Shown one piece after another: positions 36,765 to 45,931 of a DNA stretch of 64,000 nt (the stretch's first letter is position 1; each line of letters starts with the position of its first letter). The translations under genes were made by a program, and so were the position numbers. The notes below the pieces were generated by a model. That model saw only the letters and a list, made by a program, of their open reading frames with translations, made no database searches and was not told the DNA's origin. The stretch lies in NCBI RefSeq assembly GCF_012910715.1, contig NZ_JABBHF010000002.1, forward strand, positions 377,001 to 441,000, given 5' to 3'. The stretch comes from Flavivirga algicola. Lineage in GTDB: Bacteria; Bacteroidota; Bacteroidia; Flavobacteriales; Flavobacteriaceae.

Positions 36765-37480
36765 TGAAAAAATCAGTTATATATCGTATTGCCAGTTTGA
36801 TACTTTGCGTTTTTAGTTTGAACTGCAGCAGCGGCGATGACCCCACAGAACCAAACTCAGGACCAGGGCAAGTAGATCCGCCCAGTGCATCCACTCTGGT
36901 ATACCCAGAGCAGAACTCAGAGTGTACAACAGGATCTAACCTAACAAGTACAGAAAGTACCATTATATTTAATTGGAATGATGCCAACAATGCCGATTCT
37001 TATCAATTATTTGTAAAAAATCTGGGTACTCAAAATACTCAAAATTTCACATCTAATATTTCAGAAAAAAGTGTAACCATTTTACGGGGCACACCTTACT
37101 CATGGTATGTCGTATCTAAAAACTCGGGAGCACAAACAGCGCAAAGCAATACTTGGAAGTTTTACAATGCAGGAGAAGCGGTATCATCATATGCGCCATT
37201 TCCAGCAGAATTGGTAGCTCCAATTTTATCAGAAACCTTAAACGCTTCCACTACTAATGTGACTTTAGAATGGAAGGGCGAAGATGTTGATAATGATATA
37301 AAAGAATATGATGTGTTTTTTGGCACCATAAATCCGCCAACAAATAAAGAGCGTACAACAAGTAGTATATCCACTTCGGTAAATGTCACTTCTGGTAATA
37401 CGTATTATTGGCGTGTTGTAACACATGACGATGCAAACAATAATTCAGAATCTCAGATATTTCAATTCAGTGTGGAATAA
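36764..37480 (+). CDS. surface lipoprotein with two fibronectin-III-like domains
   Basis: The 238-residue lipoprotein (LILCVFSLNC) has a Pro/Gly/Ser-rich tether (DDPTEPNSGPGQVDPP) and two beta-sandwich domains related to Fn3. The first runs from STIIFNWNDANNADSYQLFV to SYWYVVSKN-like segments; the second from VTLEWKGEDVDNDIKEYDVFF to NTYYWRVVTHDDANN. No catalytic residues are visible. Its start overlaps the amylase stop by one base (TAATG), so it is co-translated with the amylase. It may be a glycan-binding or scaffold partner of the secreted amylase. Confidence 0.8.
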   Translation: MKKSVIYRIASLILCVFSLNCSSGDDPTEPNSGPGQVDPPSASTLVYPEQNSECTTGSNLTSTESTIIFNWNDANNADSYQLFVKNLGTQNTQNFTSNISEKSVTILRGTPYSWYVVSKNSGAQTAQSNTWKFYNAGEAVSSYAPFPAELVAPILSETLNASTTNVTLEWKGEDVDNDIKEYDVFFGTINPPTNKERTTSSISTSVNVTSGNTYYWRVVTHDDANNNSESQIFQFSVE

Positions 37481-37516
37481 TATAAAAGTACAGCCACACA
37501 CTACTTTGAATAAAAA

Positions 37517-37563
37517 AGGAAGCTTAAAAAGTTTTGATAACATCAGAAGGCTTTAAGCTTTCT
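37517..37563. terminator. bidirectional terminator between converging loci
   Basis: AGGAAGCTTAAA pairs with TTTAAGCTTTCT around about 22 nt, with A-rich and T-rich flanks. It lies between the converging genes ending at 37480 and 37584 and separates the alpha-glucan locus from the second locus. Confidence 0.5.
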
Positions 37564-37583
37564 GTTTATAGCATAAAAATTTT

Positions 37584-38423
37584 TTAAGCAAATTGAATAA
37601 AAACCAAAATCGGTAAGTGATCTGAGGGGTATTTACAGTCTTTAGAATCACTCAAAACACCATATTTTTTTATGCTGATGTTTTGCTTACTCACAAAAAT
37701 ATAATCAATTCTTCGAGTTACAGGCTTTTCAAAATGGAAACCGTTGTATGTGCCTGATGGTCCAAAGGGTCGTGTTTCCGAAACATCCTTAGCATCAAAA
37801 AGGGTATCTTTTATAATTTGAAGGTTTTCTGTCTCAGGTTCTAAATTAAAATCCCCCATTAAAACCACTGGTAGATTATTTTTGTTTAATGCATCTATTT
37901 TTTTCAAAATCAGTTTAGGACTTGACATTCTCGCCACTTTTCCTACATGATCAAAATGCGTGTTGAATACCCAAAAACGTTGCTTAGTTTTTCTATTCTC
38001 TAACAAGGCATAAGTGCAAATACGATTACATACAGCATCCCATCCCATAGATACCTTGTCTGGTGTTTCAGATAACCAAAATGTGCCACTTTCCACTACT
38101 TTGAACATATCTGTTTTATAGAATATAGCAGAATATTCGCCTTCATCTTCACCGTCATCCCTCCCCACTCCAATAAAATTATAATTTTCAAGAACAGCAT
38201 CTAAATATTGCATTTGATTTGATAGGGCTTCTTGTACGCCAAAAACATCTGGTTCGTAGAAATTAATTTGCCCCACAATCAAACCTTTACGATGCCCCCA
38301 ACTGTTAGGTCCAGCTTTTGGATGATCTAATTTGATGTTATAAGTCATTATTTTGGTCGTTTCCTGCCCTGTTATAATCTGCAAACAGAAACACAATAGC
38401 ATAAAGCAAATTAGTTTATTCAT
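37584..38423 (-). CDS. secreted endonuclease/exonuclease/phosphatase-fold hydrolase
   Basis: The 279-residue protein has a signal peptide (ICFMLLCFCLQIITGQ). The fold motifs are complete: KIMTYNIKLDHP (Asn), FGVQEAL (Glu), FWVFNTHFDHVGKVAR (His), VVLMGDFNLEP (Asp/Asn) and PSDHLPI (Asp-His). These form the divalent-metal site of phosphodiesterases and phosphatases; the secreted form in glycan loci probably acts on phosphate esters or diesters rather than DNA. Its start overlaps the GH97 stop by 8 bp, so it is the last gene of the GH2-esterase-sulfatase-GH97 operon. Substrate unknown. Confidence 0.88.
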   Translation of the reverse strand: MNKLICFMLLCFCLQIITGQETTKIMTYNIKLDHPKAGPNSWGHRKGLIVGQINFYEPDVFGVQEALSNQMQYLDAVLENYNFIGVGRDDGEDEGEYSAIFYKTDMFKVVESGTFWLSETPDKVSMGWDAVCNRICTYALLENRKTKQRFWVFNTHFDHVGKVARMSSPKLILKKIDALNKNNLPVVLMGDFNLEPETENLQIIKDTLFDAKDVSETRPFGPSGTYNGFHFEKPVTRRIDYIFVSKQNISIKKYGVLSDSKDCKYPSDHLPILVFIQFA

Positions 38424-40509
38424 TTACATTATTTTTAGGCATTATAGAAATAGCACATCCGCCACCGGCAGCTAAATATAATTCCAGAACGGTTTTACTA
38501 TCAACCTCTTGTTCTTCAATTTGATAAGCTTCAGGATTGTTTAAATAATGAGCATCTGATGTATCTTTATATAATTTTGCTATATATGTTCTATCTGAAT
38601 CTAAAAAATCAAGCGTCACTTTTAGGGTTCTTTTATTTTCATCAGTAATCGTTCCCAAAAACCAATTTTGAGTACCTTTTTCTTGTCTTGCTACAGTAAT
38701 AAAATCCCCTATTTCAGCATCCAAAACCTTTGTTTTATTCCAATCGACACCAACATCTTCAATAAATTGCAATGCAGGATTGTTTTCGTAATGCTTAATT
38801 AAATCTGGTACCATTTGCACAGGGCTATATAAAACGACATAAAGCGCCAACTGGTGCGCTAAGGTTGTATTAATCTGGTTATGTTCTTTATAGGGGTTTA
38901 GAGATGTATTAAAAATACCTGGTGTATAATCTATGGGACCACCTAACATTCTTGTAAATGGCACTATGGTTAAATGCTCTGGTGGATTGCCACCATCATT
39001 CGACCAAGCATTGTATTCCTGTCCTCGAACACCTTCTCGTGCAATCGCTACGGGGTAGGTACGTCGTTTGCCTGTGGCTTTAATAGGCTCATGTGCGTTA
39101 ATGGCAACTTGTGTTTCCAAACCTTTGTCTAAAACTTTCTGATAATGATTCACCATGTACTGTCCATGATGGTATTCGCCTTCTGGAATGATACGACCTA
39201 CATAACCCGTTTTCACACTATGAATGTCGAGCGACTGCATTAAAGCAAAAGCTGTATCTAATTGCTTTTCATATCCAATAATATCGGCAGAAGTTTCATG
39301 ATGCATTATTAACTCAACTCCTTTCGATTTTCCATAGCGTACAACTTCTTCTAAATTGTAATCTGGATAAGGTGTAACAAAATCAAAGTGTTCTTTTTTA
39401 TTCTTTTTATCCCACCATTTTTCCCAACCTGTATTCCAGCCTTCAACCAACATCCCTTGAAAGTTATGGGCTTCTGCAAAATCTATCATTTTTTTGGCAT
39501 ACACTGTATTTGCGGCATGGTATTTCCCTGAATAGTCCCAATTACCAGTGCCAATGTGCATATCCCACCAAATGCCGACATACTTCATGGGCTTAAAATA
39601 AGGCATACTATCAATAACACTTGGATCGTTTAAATTCAAAATTAACTTAGATTCTATTAAATCACCCGCCCTATCTGTTATTTGAATGGTTCGCCACGGA
39701 GTTTCAAAAGGAATTTCCTGTATTACTTTTATGTTTTGTTTATTACCAACCAACGCACTTTTCATTTTTAATTTCAAAGTATCGACCGCTAAAGTCATCC
39801 CTGCATAATCGGTTAGGTCGGCCTCATGAAAACTTAGGTATACACCCGAATCTGTTTTCATCGTTACAGGGGTATTCACAGCATTTTCTGGAATGTATGT
39901 TTGCCCTAAATGAGTTCCTGGCTTATAGTATTTCAAAGCATCAATCTCTGAAAATTTAGTCGTATTATACAAATACTCATAAATGTCCCAATCTCCAGGG
40001 ATCCACCATACTTTATGGTCTCCTACTAAATTAAACTCCGTATTTTCATCGGTAATCACGATATGATCTAGATTTTTTTGCTCAGGAAATTCATAACGAA
40101 AACCAAGACCATCATTGTAAACTTTAAAAATAATATTCAGTTTTCTTTTTAATTCCGAATGTTCTTCCAATACAACTTTCAATGTGTTATAATGATTTCG
40201 TACTTGTGCATCTTCTCCCCAAATCATACTCCAGGTTTCATCTGTAGTCGACTTTTGAACGTTTAGAATTTTAAAATTTTTACTTAACGGTAATGCATCC
40301 TTCAATTCGAATCCCAATTTCGATGAGTCTATAAGCTTCTCTTTTTTATACTGTACTAAATATGATGGCTCATTTTGATCGGAAAGAAAAAAATCAACTT
40401 TAATATGCCCATCTGGAGACACTACGGTTGTTTCTATAGAATTCTTTTTAGGTGTACAAGACACTAGAAAAATGATACATATGATACTTTTAACGATTGG
40501 AGCTCTCAT
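38416..40509 (-). CDS. GH97 glycosidase, inverting type, lipoprotein
   Basis: The 697-residue protein is the second GH97 of the window, here a lipoprotein (IICIIFLVSCTPKK). The inverting-type residues are Glu405 in MHHETSA, Glu474 in NAHEPIKATG and Glu498 in VRGQEY, with the same 69 and 24 spacing as in SusB. Other family motifs: WWIPGDWDIYEY, MLVEGWNTGWEKWW and RMLGGPIDYTPGIF. GH97 acts on alpha-glucosides or, in retaining members, alpha-galactosides; the glutamate set favours alpha-gluco. Its presence with beta-glycosidases and a sulfatase suggests a glycan with an alpha-linked side chain. It overlaps the downstream hydrolase gene by 8 bp. Confidence 0.92.
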   Translation of the reverse strand: MRAPIVKSIICIIFLVSCTPKKNSIETTVVSPDGHIKVDFFLSDQNEPSYLVQYKKEKLIDSSKLGFELKDALPLSKNFKILNVQKSTTDETWSMIWGEDAQVRNHYNTLKVVLEEHSELKRKLNIIFKVYNDGLGFRYEFPEQKNLDHIVITDENTEFNLVGDHKVWWIPGDWDIYEYLYNTTKFSEIDALKYYKPGTHLGQTYIPENAVNTPVTMKTDSGVYLSFHEADLTDYAGMTLAVDTLKLKMKSALVGNKQNIKVIQEIPFETPWRTIQITDRAGDLIESKLILNLNDPSVIDSMPYFKPMKYVGIWWDMHIGTGNWDYSGKYHAANTVYAKKMIDFAEAHNFQGMLVEGWNTGWEKWWDKKNKKEHFDFVTPYPDYNLEEVVRYGKSKGVELIMHHETSADIIGYEKQLDTAFALMQSLDIHSVKTGYVGRIIPEGEYHHGQYMVNHYQKVLDKGLETQVAINAHEPIKATGKRRTYPVAIAREGVRGQEYNAWSNDGGNPPEHLTIVPFTRMLGGPIDYTPGIFNTSLNPYKEHNQINTTLAHQLALYVVLYSPVQMVPDLIKHYENNPALQFIEDVGVDWNKTKVLDAEIGDFITVARQEKGTQNWFLGTITDENKRTLKVTLDFLDSDRTYIAKLYKDTSDAHYLNNPEAYQIEEQEVDSKTVLELYLAAGGGCAISIMPKNNVNE

Positions 40510-40519
40510 AAAAAAATAT

Positions 40520-42190
40520 TTAATGTTCGTATGCTTTCATCGGCTTTCCCCTTAAACGTTCAAAACCTTTATAACTTCTTTTGATTTGTTCTTTATTTGC
40601 TTGCTTAAATTCTTGTTCGGTGACATTGTATTCTAATTGTAAAGCCTTTATTTTTTTTTGAAGTTGCATTTCGATATCATCGTAAATAGTATCATTTATC
40701 AAATTGTTAATCTCGCTTGGATCTTTTTCTAAATCATATAATTCCCATTCATCAATATCGTCGTATACATGAATTAACTTATACCTTTTTGTACGTACTC
40801 CATACATCTTTTTTACCATGTGAAACGCAGGAAAATCATAATAATGATAATATATGGCGTCTCTAAAATGATCATCTTCAATAGCATTTTCTACTAATGG
40901 TTTTAAGGATTTCCCTTGCATATCTTTAGGAATAGCAACTCCTGCAAAGTCTAAAAAAGTTTCAGCAAAATCCAGGTTTTGTGTTAGGGCTGTCACTTCG
41001 GTCCTTGGTTTTATCAACCTCGGATACTTTATTAACATAGGCATTGCCAATGATTCTTCGTACATAAAACGCTTATCAAACCAGCCTTTTTCACCCAAAT
41101 AAAAACCTTGATCTGTGGTATACACTACTATGGTATTTTCTTCCAGATTGTTTTCCTTTAAATAATCCAAAATCTTACCAACACCTTCATCAACTGCTGT
41201 TATGGTTGCTAAATAATCTTGTAAATAGCGTTGTAGTTTCCATAAACCCAAATCCTTTCCGGATAAATTTGCGTCGTGAAAGGCATCGTTTTTGGGTTGA
41301 TACGCTTTATTCCATGCTGTAGTTTGCTCTGGTGTCATACGTTCAAAATCCGTTGTCCATGGATTATGCGCCAATTCTGAGTTTCCTTTTTTCTTGGTCA
41401 TTTTTAAATCATGCCCCTCATACATATCTCGATAAACGGTTTGGTATTGTTCTTTTGAGGCTATAGACCCTTCGTGATTTGTAAAATAGGTCTCTGGCAC
41501 TGGAAATTCAATATTATCATATTTGTTCAAATGCCGTAAAGCGGGCATCCAATTTCTATGGGGAGCTTTATGCTGTACCATGAGCATAAATGGTTGTTCT
41601 TCATCTTTTACTTTTTCTAGATATTTCAAAGCATCCTCAGTTACAATATCTGTGGCGTACCCCATAACCATTGTGGTGTCAACTTGATGGGTATCCTTAT
41701 TTTCTTTAATAAAATTAGGATTGTAATAGTTTCCCTGGTCTTGTAAAATGTTCCAATAATCAAACCCCTGTGGCAGACCATGTAAATGCCATTTTCCAAT
41801 CATAGCCGTTTTATAACCTGCTTTTTGCAATAATTTCGGATAAGTTTGTTGATTACCATCAAAACGGTCTCCATTCATTCTAAATCCGTTAACATGACTA
41901 TGTTTTCCTGTTAGTATCACAGCTCGACTTGGTCCACAAATGGAATTGGTACAAAAGTTATTTTTAAAAATAGCCCCTTCGTCTGCAATTCTATCAATAT
42001 TTGGTGTCGGTGCCAATTGGCTTATTGGGTGACCATAAGCACTAATGGCTTGCGTAGCATGATCATCGGCCATAATGAAAATAATGTTTGGCTTTTGAAC
42101 AGTTTCCTCATGAAAAACTTCTTTCTTTTCCTTTTTACAAGATTGAAATACGACAGCTAAGAGTAAAACATATAAGATTTTATTAATCAT
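40520..42190 (-). CDS. S1 family sulfatase, lipoprotein
   Basis: The 556-residue lipoprotein (VVFQSCKKEK) has the S1 sulfatase core: PNIIFIMADDHA (metal Asp pair), and SICGPSRAVILTGKH, where Cys85 in C-G-P-S-R is the residue converted to formylglycine, then AMIGKWHLHG and VVYTTDQGFYLGEKGWFDK. The C-terminal subdomain with YDLEKDPSEINNL is typical of glycan exo-sulfatases. It should remove sulfate esters in the periplasm. The S1 subfamily cannot be set by eye. It overlaps the esterase gene by 8 bp and precedes GH97 by 10 bp. Confidence 0.92.
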   Translation of the reverse strand: MINKILYVLLLAVVFQSCKKEKKEVFHEETVQKPNIIFIMADDHATQAISAYGHPISQLAPTPNIDRIADEGAIFKNNFCTNSICGPSRAVILTGKHSHVNGFRMNGDRFDGNQQTYPKLLQKAGYKTAMIGKWHLHGLPQGFDYWNILQDQGNYYNPNFIKENKDTHQVDTTMVMGYATDIVTEDALKYLEKVKDEEQPFMLMVQHKAPHRNWMPALRHLNKYDNIEFPVPETYFTNHEGSIASKEQYQTVYRDMYEGHDLKMTKKKGNSELAHNPWTTDFERMTPEQTTAWNKAYQPKNDAFHDANLSGKDLGLWKLQRYLQDYLATITAVDEGVGKILDYLKENNLEENTIVVYTTDQGFYLGEKGWFDKRFMYEESLAMPMLIKYPRLIKPRTEVTALTQNLDFAETFLDFAGVAIPKDMQGKSLKPLVENAIEDDHFRDAIYYHYYDFPAFHMVKKMYGVRTKRYKLIHVYDDIDEWELYDLEKDPSEINNLINDTIYDDIEMQLQKKIKALQLEYNVTEQEFKQANKEQIKRSYKGFERLRGKPMKAYEH

Positions 42191-43070
42191 CTTTGGTTAT
42201 AATTTTTTTAGTTTGGATTGTTATTTCATCATAAATGGTCTTATTAAAAAAATCCAGTACGGTTTTCATCTCTTTAAATGGTATTTGGCACAGTTCATGT
42301 CCACCACCTATAACTTTATGGAAATAATAGGAGGTGTTCAAATCATCTAATTTATCAGCTATTTCTTCAGAACCATTCAAAATTAAATAGCCTAACTTAT
42401 CGATAGCACAATAGTGATGCGATGCTTTACCTATAGGCACAAGCTTATCATCAGTGCCATGAAACAAAACAGTAGGCACCGCATTGTATTTCGAAATGTA
42501 ATCGGTATTAAGTAATGCACCAGCAAGTGATATGACTCCAGAAAAGTTTACAGCGTTGTATTTTGAAATGTCGTCCACAAAAATGTCTTTCTGGTAAACA
42601 GCGCCTAAAACCCCTTCAGCGCCTGCACTACTACCTCCTGCAATAATTTTTGTAGGGTCTACTTGAAGTACATCCTTGTTATTGACCACATATTTTGCAG
42701 CATCTAAATAATCTATGGTTGCTTGCCTAAAAATATCTAGTTTAAAGGTTTTCGGGCAATCACATCCTGAATTTATTTTTAAGTTTTTAAGCAATAACCT
42801 ATATGATATAGAAATACCTATGTAGCCTTGTTCGGTTAGGTATTTCATCATTTTAACCTCAGCAGGATTGTCACGTTTACCACCTGCGAATCCACCGCCA
42901 TGCATCCACAAAACCACAGGTAATCTATCTGATTTTTTGATATTATTGGGTTTATAAACATCTATTTTCAATGAATCTGCTTCTTTAACAGCATAGGTAT
43001 ATGTTTCCTTGTTTTGGGAAAACACGCAAGCACACAGGCAAAAGGCAGCTATTAAAAACTTGTTTTTCAT
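42183..43070 (-). CDS. secreted alpha/beta-hydrolase esterase
   Basis: The 295-residue protein has a signal peptide (FLIAAFCLCACVFSQ). It has the oxyanion motif VVLWMHGGGFAGGKRD (HGGG), the nucleophile elbow IAGGSSAGAEG (G-x-S-x-G), FHGTDDKLVP (Asp) and a His in KVIGGGHELC. This fits an acetyl- or acyl-esterase of the HSL/BD-FAE type. In a glycan locus it would remove acetyl or other acyl groups from sugars. It shares one base with the GH2 gene and overlaps the sulfatase by 8 bp, so the three are translationally coupled. Confidence 0.85.
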   Translation of the reverse strand: MKNKFLIAAFCLCACVFSQNKETYTYAVKEADSLKIDVYKPNNIKKSDRLPVVLWMHGGGFAGGKRDNPAEVKMMKYLTEQGYIGISISYRLLLKNLKINSGCDCPKTFKLDIFRQATIDYLDAAKYVVNNKDVLQVDPTKIIAGGSSAGAEGVLGAVYQKDIFVDDISKYNAVNFSGVISLAGALLNTDYISKYNAVPTVLFHGTDDKLVPIGKASHHYCAIDKLGYLILNGSEEIADKLDDLNTSYYFHKVIGGGHELCQIPFKEMKTVLDFFNKTIYDEITIQTKKIITKDD

Positions 43071-45715
43071 TAATTTAGTTTTTCTATTAAGACACCACTA
43101 ATTACAGGTTTACCTTGAATTGGTTTTAATGAAATTGTTAACCCTTCATTATTTTTAATTTTGGTTTTGGCAGACTTTTCAATCCCATACTTCTCAGGGT
43201 ATTTTTCTGCCATATTAAATTGGCTTTCTATACAAGTATCATTCAAATAAATATCGAAAATACGCTGTTCTTTTTTTACACCTATACTCTCTTCATTAGC
43301 ATTCAAATTATAAATATTTTCTGTGGGCTTTATTTTGGGTTCCACAAAAAACAAAATCACTTTATACATACCATTCGGAATATCCAGTTTATATTCGGTA
43401 CAGCCTTCCAACATCGTTTGAAATAAGGGTTCTAAATGGGTGTTTTTTATACTATAAGGCATGCCTTGATGCTTATCGCTACTTACATTAAAAATATTGC
43501 CATTTACATAACCAAAAGTCCCTTTTTCATAGGAACGGTCTGGAATAAAAGTCGTTTGGTGTTCTTTATCTATAAAATAAAAATGGGAGCCTAAGTTAAT
43601 TCCTAAGAGAGCGTATGTTTCAAAATTAACAGCTCCCATTTTAGATACCTGGATTGTTTTTTCTTCTGAAATAGTTTCAGAAATAACCTTAATCGTATTT
43701 ATTCCATTTTTAAACGGCATATCAATAGTAGCTACACCGTTTTTAAATCGTACATTTTGAAGTTTTTGGCCATTTAATAAGATATCTCCATTATTTTGAT
43801 TGGAATAAACCTGAACAGGGTAAGTATCATCGTTAAATAATACGAGTCCTTTTAAATAATTAGCAGCTATATGAATAAAGGGTTCTTGTTTATTTAAGAC
43901 CGATTTATACCAGAAATAAATATCTTTTGGTTCTCGGTTGTACCGAACCAAACCCTTTTGATTCACGTGCGGGATAGCATCTCCACGGAATTCAGAGCCA
44001 AAATCGGCAAAATTCCAGGCAGTCATCCCAGACATATAAGACCTTTGTGTGATTTGTTCGTAATAGGATTGGTGTAATTTTGATTGGTATTCTATAGAAA
44101 AATCGAACTTCTTAGGCGTTTTTGTAAAAATTCTAACATCAGCCCCAGGACCATATTCAGAAAGCAATAAAGACCGATTTGGATATCTTTTATGTTGTTC
44201 ATCTAAAAAAATACCCAAATCTGAAATGTCTTTATCGTACCAACCAAAGTATAAATTCCATCCGAATAACATTGGTAAATCGGCTATGCCCGTTTCATTG
44301 TATAATTCGTTTAAATGCCCTGCCATAACGGTAATATGATTTGGCGCTAACTCACGTGTTAATTGCTCTAATTGTTTCGCTAAAGCAAAAGCTGCTTTTT
44401 TTTGATTTTCTTTTTCTATTTCTATAGATTTATTATCAAACGCCAATCGCAAATAGATCTCGTTCATGTAACCAAACATCACTACAGAAGGATGGTTATA
44501 ATATTGTTTTATATGCTCTTTTTGCATATTTATACAGACATCAAAAAATGCTTTGGTGTCTGTTACTTTATTAACAATAGGTATTTCTGTCCAGATTAAA
44601 ATTCCCAACTTATCACACATATCGTACAACTCTCGAGATTGCGGGTAATGGGCATTTCTAAGTACGTTAGCCCCCATTTCCTTTATGAGTTGAATATCTT
44701 TTTTTTGGAGCTCTAATGGTACTGCATTTCCATAGCCTTGATAATCCTGATGGCGGTTTACTCCAATCAATTTCAAAGACTTCCCGTTTAAGAAAAAACC
44801 TTTATCTGCATCAACATGTACCCAACGAAAAGCAATATTTTGTTTTCTTTCATCTAAAATATTTTCACTATCGTCTATAAGTTGAAGCTGTAACTTATAT
44901 AAATATGGCGATTCGGGCGACCATAATTTGGGGTTGTAAATCTCTGAGAGCTTAATGTTTATGGCTTCGGAAACACCAGCACTTAAATTCAACTTGATCC
45001 GTTTAGAGAAAAGTGCATCATTATTAGCGTCTGAAAGGGATACTTTTATAATATTTGAAGTATTAATGCTTCCAAGATTATCAATTAAAACTTTGACCGA
45101 AACTCCTGCTTTTTCTTCTGAAACATGGTAATAATCTACATAAAACCCATCGGAAGCATGATCTGATAACGAGATATGCTGTTGGGGTTTTGAAATAAGT
45201 TGGACATCTCGATAGATTCCTCCATAAAAAGTAAAATCTGCATCCAAAGGCGGAACATTGGGATTATGGCTGTTATCGACTTTAACCTCAATTAAATTAT
45301 AGGTATCATACTTTATCCACTTCGAAATATTGAAATTAAACGCAGTATACCCCCCTTTGTGATTCCCGACGTGATTGCCATTCACATAAACATCCGTTTC
45401 TTGATTGACGCCTTTAAAATGTAGGTAATGGATTAAATCTTCTGTTTTTTTAGAAAAGAAAACCTGTTTTCTATACCACCCAACACCTCTATGATAGCCT
45501 TTTACATCATCAAAGGCATCATCCTTATTCCATGTATGCGGAATATTTACAGTTTCCCAATCGGTTGAAGCTTTTTCTCCTAGAATAAATTGCCAACCAG
45601 AATTTATTGTAACTGTTTGGGCTTCTATTTTAAACAAAACAAGTCCCCAAAACAACATAAAAGCAGTCATTCCAACTTTAAAGATTCTATTTATTTTCAA
45701 TGTAAATTGCTTCAC
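43070..45715 (-). CDS. GH2 glycosidase with C-terminal malectin-like domain
   Basis: The 881-residue protein has a signal peptide ending near FKIEAQ. The GH2 order is intact: sugar-binding jelly roll (WQFILGEKASTDWETVNIPHTW), Ig-like domain, then TIM barrel with LIGVNRHQDYQG, acid/base Glu in MFGYMNEIYLR and nucleophile Glu in LLLSEYGPGA. After the barrel come a beta domain and a malectin-like carbohydrate-binding domain (about 720-880, INLGSHFYF and YKVILFFVEPK). GH2 covers beta-galactosidase, glucuronidase and mannosidase activities; which applies cannot be told. It heads the GH2-esterase-sulfatase-GH97-EEP operon after a 216-bp spacer. Confidence 0.9.
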   Translation of the reverse strand: MKQFTLKINRIFKVGMTAFMLFWGLVLFKIEAQTVTINSGWQFILGEKASTDWETVNIPHTWNKDDAFDDVKGYHRGVGWYRKQVFFSKKTEDLIHYLHFKGVNQETDVYVNGNHVGNHKGGYTAFNFNISKWIKYDTYNLIEVKVDNSHNPNVPPLDADFTFYGGIYRDVQLISKPQQHISLSDHASDGFYVDYYHVSEEKAGVSVKVLIDNLGSINTSNIIKVSLSDANNDALFSKRIKLNLSAGVSEAINIKLSEIYNPKLWSPESPYLYKLQLQLIDDSENILDERKQNIAFRWVHVDADKGFFLNGKSLKLIGVNRHQDYQGYGNAVPLELQKKDIQLIKEMGANVLRNAHYPQSRELYDMCDKLGILIWTEIPIVNKVTDTKAFFDVCINMQKEHIKQYYNHPSVVMFGYMNEIYLRLAFDNKSIEIEKENQKKAAFALAKQLEQLTRELAPNHITVMAGHLNELYNETGIADLPMLFGWNLYFGWYDKDISDLGIFLDEQHKRYPNRSLLLSEYGPGADVRIFTKTPKKFDFSIEYQSKLHQSYYEQITQRSYMSGMTAWNFADFGSEFRGDAIPHVNQKGLVRYNREPKDIYFWYKSVLNKQEPFIHIAANYLKGLVLFNDDTYPVQVYSNQNNGDILLNGQKLQNVRFKNGVATIDMPFKNGINTIKVISETISEEKTIQVSKMGAVNFETYALLGINLGSHFYFIDKEHQTTFIPDRSYEKGTFGYVNGNIFNVSSDKHQGMPYSIKNTHLEPLFQTMLEGCTEYKLDIPNGMYKVILFFVEPKIKPTENIYNLNANEESIGVKKEQRIFDIYLNDTCIESQFNMAEKYPEKYGIEKSAKTKIKNNEGLTISLKPIQGKPVISGVLIEKLN

Positions 45716-45931
45716 TTATTATTCGGATTTCCAATACTTTAAACACTATTTAGTTTTACTAAATGCCATTAAGCTAAGGAAACTATTTTTATTTATCACA
45801 TGAGGCACTTCAGCTATTTTCAATATAAACCAAAGTCGAAATGTGCTATAAAAACAAAGACTCAATGTCTTCTACTGCAATCAGGTTGACATTTATTTAA
45901 TCCTTAACTCAATGGCTGGGTTAGCAATCCA

